Assembly (NCBI GenBank): GCA_031255815.1
Contig: JAIRRU010000089.1
Span: 1-10,224 of the forward strand
Reading direction: 5' to 3'
DNA from: Treponema sp.
Lineage (GTDB): Bacteria; Spirochaetota; Spirochaetia; Treponematales; Breznakiellaceae
DNA: 10,224 nucleotides
Shown here: one piece after another, positions 5,740-10,224 of the stretch
Numbering within the stretch: position 1 is the first letter of the stretch
How the letters are laid out: the number at the start of each line of letters is the position of its first letter
The notes under the pieces: model-generated
Database searches by the model: none
The model's input: only the letters and a program-made list of their open reading frames with translations
What the model was told of the DNA's origin: nothing
Translations under genes and position numbers: made by a program

Positions 5740-8700
5740 GTGAAAAATTTTGGAGAAACCGGCTCAAAAACCCGGATTTCGGTAACAGGGCCCGCCCGCG
5801 GCGGCCCTTGCCTTGCCCCGCATATCCTTATCTTTGCCTTTCTCGTGCTTATCAGCGCCTTTGCCCTCTACCCGGTTCATAAAATGATACGGGAACGGAC
5901 AGAGGCCCTGCGGGATGATTTTATCAGCAAGGCGGAGGAGATCTTCCGCCGCCGGATAGAGTACGGTTCCATGGGCCCCTCCCTTTTCGGCACCATCGAT
6001 ATCCGGGATATCCGCGTACTGGAGAGGGAAGGGGCCGCTTCTTCAGGCCCCGCTCCGGAAAACCCGGCCGGGCAGGCGGTTATCCGCGTTTCCCGGATGC
6101 GGGTTTCCTGGTCTCTGCTGCGGCTGCTCCGCCAGGATTCCCAGATTGTCAGCGCGGTGCGGCTTGACCGTCCGGCGCTACATTTCGATTACCAGCGGGA
6201 TCAGGATCTTTTGGAGCTTATATCCAACCCGGAAAGGCTGAGGCAGCTCCTGTCCTGGTACAACTGGAAAACGGCGGTTCCCAAAGGGGCGATGGTTCGG
6301 ATAAGGAACGGGCGTTTCACCTTTAAACTGCCGGAGGGCCTTTCCGGCGCGGATTTTTTGCTCGACAAGCTCTACCTGGACGCCTCTTTCGGCGGCGAAA
6401 GGATATCCCTGCAGGGCAAGTGGAACCTGAACTTTTCCCTGCCGGGAAGTTTCGGCGATCCCTTCAGGGCGGCAAGCACGGGGCGTATTTCCGGTTCCTG
6501 GAGTACCGATTTCCAGGAGGGGATCGCCCTGATCAACATGCCCTACTTTGCCGGGGATTTTTTCCGGATCGGCGCCCTGGGGGTACAGGTAAGCCTAAAG
6601 AACAACAAGATTGAAGTCCGGAAGATAACCGACCGTTCCCCCCTGGACGTGGCCTTGGACTATTCGCTGGACAGCCGGGAACTTTCCGCTTCCTTCCGCT
6701 GCGAGGATTTCAGCCTGCGGAATCTGGTGAGCCTCTCCGGGGAGTTCCGGAGTTTTAACCCCTGGCTTTCCGCCCGGAATACCGGTTCCGGCACTTTCTT
6801 TCTGGACGGCATAGGGGACATCCGCTATGCCGCCGATGTAACGGGGATCATGCCCCGGAACCTTCCCGCGGCCAATTCATCCTTCGAGGTAAAGCTTTCG
6901 GGGGATGAAAACTATGTCCGTTTCGATCGGCTTTCCCTTGAATTCCCCTCCGCCCCCGCCTGGAGAGGTTCCTCCCGGGGCCTTGGCGGGACGATCCGGT
7001 TTTACGGGGGGATCGGTTTAAGGCCCTTCGCGCCCAACGGAACCATTGTCTTTTCGGATTTCAGCATGAACGCGGAACCTTCCTCCGTGGTAAACGCCGA
7101 ACTTACCGTATCCGCCCGGGGCAGCGAGATCGGTATTTCCGGGGCCTCGGTGGTCATCGGGGATGTGGAACTGGCGGTCTTCGGTATTTCCCTCTATCCG
7201 GAAGCCTCCGGAATCGGTTTTGATTTTTCCGCCCTGCGCTTCCGGGAGGACGGGCCGGGCATGGGCAGCATCTCCCTTGGCGGGGCATTCGCCTACAAAA
7301 CCCGGCAGCTGGAGGCTTATCTGCGGCTGGATTCCTTCCTGGCCCTGGATCTGGTAAACATGGCCGGGCCCTTCGCTTCGGCTTTTACCCTGCCCGCCCT
7401 TGCGGAGGCCGCGGCCCGGGAGACCACGGTAACCACCGACATATTTGTCAGTACCGATTTTGAGCATATCCTCTACAACATTCCCCATCTCCTGGTGGTC
7501 TACCAGGGCATGGGGGAATCGGCCGCCCGTTTTTCCGCCTCGGGCACGGATCGGCGCTTTGAGCTGATCGAGGGACGGGTAAAAGGGCCCGGCAGGGAGG
7601 ATATCCTGTTCACCGGCTACGCCGATTTTCCCAACCCCCAGGACATTTCCTTCTCCCTGAACATCAGCTACAAGGATATCTCTTACTATCTGGAGGGGGA
7701 ATTCCTGGATCACCGTTCCCTGAGAATCAAGGGTTCCTACGGGCTCAACGTGTCTGTCGAGGCCGGGCTCAGCGGCTATTCGGGTTACGCGGAAGCGCTC
7801 GATATCCCCATCCTCATCCGTTCCCAAATGGCCCGGCTGGCTTTCTCAAGCTCCCTGCGCTACGATTCCCGGAATTTCTGGTTTGTCGATATAGGGCAGT
7901 TCAAGCTGTCCGATATCAACCTGCCCAGTTCCTCCTCGGCCTCCCTCTCCATTTCCGGCGCGGCGGATCAGAGCGGGGCCTTCTTTAACCAGCTTCTCTT
8001 CGATGACGGCAGGGAGCGGCTTTCCGGCGAAGCCTCCCTGGCCTGGAACCCCGGTTTTTCGGAGCTCCAGGGGCAGTTCGGCATATCCAACGAGACAGGC
8101 AGCGAAGTTTACCAGGGGGAGGGAAGCTGGCGGAACCGGAGTCTGGACATCTTCCTTTCCGGCACGGGGATGCGGCTGTCCCGGCTCCTGGAGAACATCC
8201 CGGCGGGAGGCCAGGGCAGGGGGCCGGGCAATTCGTTCGAGGTTCTTGCCGGGGGGAATGTCCGCCTAAACTGGAATCCGGAGGATTCCTTCCGGCTCAA
8301 TCTGGAACTTGACACCCTGAGCGCCCGCAGCCGGGATACGGAAATCGAGGCTTCCCTCCAGGCCTTTCTGGACAAGGATATCTTTTCCGTGCAGAACATC
8401 CGGGTAAAACTGGCCGATCTGGAGGGGGAGATCCCCTGGTTCACGGTAAGGCGGCAGGACAGGCAGGCCGGCGGCGCGGGCCGGGTGGAGGGAACTTTCG
8501 CCGGCAGGTCTGTGGGCATGTCCTTTGAACTGGACTCCCGTTTCGCCGGGACGGATTCCTGGCTGGGAATAAGCCGGGCGTTCGCGGAGTTCGAGGGGAA
8601 ACTCAGCCTCTGGGATATCCGCATGGACAGCCTGAAGTCGGAGCAGGTTTTTGATTTTGAGTTTTCCCGGCGGGACTCGCTGATATCCCTTTCCGGCGGG

Positions 8701-10224
8701 CCCGAAGAGATGATCCGCTTCCGCCTTACCGATGACGGCAACTTTTACGCTGGTTTTTCCCATCCTTCCCCGATCCGGGGTTCGGTGGCGGGAAGCTTCA
8801 GCGCCCTGGAAATAGACGCCCGGGCCGCGGATGTCTATATCGACCTTGCCGCCCTTTGGCAGTTTATCCCGGTAAAGACCGAGGTTGAGGCGGCGGGAGG
8901 CTACATCACCGCCAGCCTGGACATCCGGGGCCCCCTGGGAGACCCGGAATTTTTCGGCCATGCCCGGGGGAACAGCATCCGTATACGGGTTCCCCGTTTC
9001 GTGGACGCCGATATCCGGCCCATCCCGGTAGACGTGGTTGTGGAGGGGAACGAGATGCGTTTCGGCCCGATCCCCGCCGCCTGCGGCAGCGGCTCGGGAT
9101 TCCTGAGCGGCTGGTTCCGCTTCGACCGTTGGATACCCAATGTCTTCAGCATCGATATCGCCGTACCCGACGGAACCCCCATTCCCGTTAAATCCGATAT
9201 CCAGGGGGTTCTGATCAGGGGCATTGTTTCGGGGGAACTGAACATCGCCATGGAGGATCTCAATATCGCGGTAAGCGGGAATCTGACGGCCCAGGAAACC
9301 GAAATAAGCCTGGACGCCGCGGAACTCGCCAGAGTCCAGGAAAACGACAGCTGGGACACCCTCCCCATCCCGGTGATCGCGGATATCATGGTAACCGCGG
9401 GGCGGCGGGTGGAATTCCTCTGGCCCACCCGGGATTTCCCCATGCTCCGGGCCTACGCGGATATGGGGGCCGGAACGCGGATTACGGTGGATACCATCGG
9501 CCGGCGCTTTTCCTTTGTGGGGGACGTTAATCTGCGGAGCGGGGAGATATTTTACTTTGAGCGGAATTTCTTTATCCGCAGCGGAACCCTTTCCTTCAAC
9601 GAAAACGAGCAGCAGTTCGATCCCCGGATAAGCGCCCGGGCGGAAACCAGGGATCGGAGCAACGAGGGGCCGGTAACTATCTCCATGATCGTGGACAATG
9701 CCCCGCTTCTGTCCTTCCAGGCCCGTTTCGAGTCGAGCCCGGCCCTTTCCCAGATGGAAATTTTCTCCCTTTTGGGGCAGAGCATCACCGGAACCCCCAA
9801 CGAGGCCCAGGGCGGCACGATAAACAACGCCTTTTTGGCCTCCTCCGCGGATCTTTTGGCCCAGTTCCAGGTGGTCCGCCGCATCGAACGGACAATCCGG
9901 GACTTTTTGCGGCTGGACATGTTCTCTATCCGCACCCAGGTTCTCCAGAATTACGTATTCCGGGCCATCGGCTTGGAGAAAGATCCGGTTGACAGGATAG
10001 CCACGGTTGGTAACTATTTCGATAATACGTCTGTTTATGTAGGTAAGTATATCGGGTCGGATATGTTTATCCAGTCTATGCTGTCCCTGCGCTACGATGA
10101 AACCAAGCCTACCATGGGAGGCTATACTTTTGAACCGGATTTCAGTGTAGAATTACGGAGCCCCCTGGGGAATATCCGCTGGAATTTGGTTCCTACCCAT
10201 CCGGAAAATTGGTATATTAGCGAT
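5740..10224 (+). CDS. tamB: TamB-like translocation and assembly protein (AsmA-like), C-terminus cut by window edge
   Basis: Open frame of at least 1495 codons reaching the right edge. TamB proteins are anchored in the inner membrane and bridge the periplasm, helping to insert outer-membrane proteins and move phospholipid. Residues 28-46 are the anchor helix (HILIFAFLVLISAFALYPV). Residues 65-150 show the AsmA-like start: IEYGSMGPSLFGTIDIRDIRVLE, then IRVSRMRVSWSLLRLL and VRLDRPALHFDY. The middle is about 1000 residues of repetitive amphipathic beta-strands, as in the TamB beta-taco. From about residue 1130 the TamB C-terminal domain (DUF490) appears, with the hallmark SGEIFYFERNFFIRSGTLSF (1267-1286) and SVYVGKYIG late on. 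GTG 5740 is chosen because GGGGA lies 5 bases upstream; ATG 5707 is possible but its site is 12 bases away. BamA is expected next. Confidence 0.93.
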   Translation, partial: MKNFGETGSKTRISVTGPARGGPCLAPHILIFAFLVLISAFALYPVHKMIRERTEALRDDFISKAEEIFRRRIEYGSMGPSLFGTIDIRDIRVLEREGAASSGPAPENPAGQAVIRVSRMRVSWSLLRLLRQDSQIVSAVRLDRPALHFDYQRDQDLLELISNPERLRQLLSWYNWKTAVPKGAMVRIRNGRFTFKLPEGLSGADFLLDKLYLDASFGGERISLQGKWNLNFSLPGSFGDPFRAASTGRISGSWSTDFQEGIALINMPYFAGDFFRIGALGVQVSLKNNKIEVRKITDRSPLDVALDYSLDSRELSASFRCEDFSLRNLVSLSGEFRSFNPWLSARNTGSGTFFLDGIGDIRYAADVTGIMPRNLPAANSSFEVKLSGDENYVRFDRLSLEFPSAPAWRGSSRGLGGTIRFYGGIGLRPFAPNGTIVFSDFSMNAEPSSVVNAELTVSARGSEIGISGASVVIGDVELAVFGISLYPEASGIGFDFSALRFREDGPGMGSISLGGAFAYKTRQLEAYLRLDSFLALDLVNMAGPFASAFTLPALAEAAARETTVTTDIFVSTDFEHILYNIPHLLVVYQGMGESAARFSASGTDRRFELIEGRVKGPGREDILFTGYADFPNPQDISFSLNISYKDISYYLEGEFLDHRSLRIKGSYGLNVSVEAGLSGYSGYAEALDIPILIRSQMARLAFSSSLRYDSRNFWFVDIGQFKLSDINLPSSSSASLSISGAADQSGAFFNQLLFDDGRERLSGEASLAWNPGFSELQGQFGISNETGSEVYQGEGSWRNRSLDIFLSGTGMRLSRLLENIPAGGQGRGPGNSFEVLAGGNVRLNWNPEDSFRLNLELDTLSARSRDTEIEASLQAFLDKDIFSVQNIRVKLADLEGEIPWFTVRRQDRQAGGAGRVEGTFAGRSVGMSFELDSRFAGTDSWLGISRAFAEFEGKLSLWDIRMDSLKSEQVFDFEFSRRDSLISLSGGPEEMIRFRLTDDGNFYAGFSHPSPIRGSVAGSFSALEIDARAADVYIDLAALWQFIPVKTEVEAAGGYITASLDIRGPLGDPEFFGHARGNSIRIRVPRFVDADIRPIPVDVVVEGNEMRFGPIPAACGSGSGFLSGWFRFDRWIPNVFSIDIAVPDGTPIPVKSDIQGVLIRGIVSGELNIAMEDLNIAVSGNLTAQETEISLDAAELARVQENDSWDTLPIPVIADIMVTAGRRVEFLWPTRDFPMLRAYADMGAGTRITVDTIGRRFSFVGDVNLRSGEIFYFERNFFIRSGTLSFNENEQQFDPRISARAETRDRSNEGPVTISMIVDNAPLLSFQARFESSPALSQMEIFSLLGQSITGTPNEAQGGTINNAFLASSADLLAQFQVVRRIERTIRDFLRLDMFSIRTQVLQNYVFRAIGLEKDPVDRIATVGNYFDNTSVYVGKYIGSDMFIQSMLSLRYDETKPTMGGYTFEPDFSVELRSPLGNIRWNLVPTHPENWYISD

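Noticed and set aside
7018..8961. Long minus-strand open frames inside tamB (7018-7827, 8109-8741, 8266-8961)
   Set aside because: They are antisense to a clear TamB frame, have Gly/Arg/Pro/Ser-rich compositions without domain signs, and follow from high GC content that removes stop codons.
1..10224. Mobile element, defence system, CRISPR array or RNA gene
   Set aside because: Reading both strands showed no transposase, integrase, nuclease cluster, spaced direct repeats or tRNA-like fold; every gene fits envelope or housekeeping roles.

Overview
The window looks like chromosomal core and envelope DNA from a GC-rich spirochaete, most likely a Treponema-like organism (perhaps of the termite-gut group). 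This is inferred from three things: the proteins resemble treponemal lipoproteins and outer-membrane proteins; the relaxed lipobox suits a spirochaete; and thymidylate kinase sits next to a very large TamB, an order I recall from Borrelia, where BamA follows. I saw no rRNA, tRNA, CRISPR array, transposase, integrase or phage gene, and no obvious change in base composition.

Region 1 (1-2424, minus strand) reads right to left as one probable transcription unit. A good sigma-70-type promoter at 2396-2424 precedes a leader with a strong RNA hairpin. Then come a secreted beta-barrel-like protein with an acidic tandem repeat, a lipoprotein of probable beta-propeller fold, and the N-terminal part of the AAA+ ATPase RarA, which runs off the left edge. 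Spacing is tight: 22 bp, then an overlap.

Region 2 (2491-4201) holds a minus-strand membrane-anchored protein whose start resembles the band 7/SPFH family. Divergent from it on the plus strand are a three-helix membrane protein and a monofunctional AroH-type chorismate mutase. The divergent spacer carries a degenerate partner of the region 1 leader motif and a small hairpin over a ribosome binding site.

Region 3 (4214-5556, minus strand) is thymidylate kinase (tmk) followed closely by a tyrosine-rich helical exported protein of unknown function. That gene converges on aroH with only 12 bp between them.

Region 4 (5557-10224) is an AT-rich divergent promoter region and a single giant plus-strand reading frame, tamB, open to the right edge (at least 1495 codons). 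It encodes an inner-membrane-anchored, periplasm-spanning AsmA-like protein with the C-terminal TamB domain. BamA is the expected next gene.

The common theme is the spirochaete cell envelope, mixed with housekeeping functions: nucleotide synthesis, aromatic amino acid synthesis and replication-fork repair. I do not see a new multi-gene system. The best leads are the paired leader motifs, the tmk P-loop without its lysine, the acidic repeat of the barrel protein, and the unnamed helical protein beside tmk.
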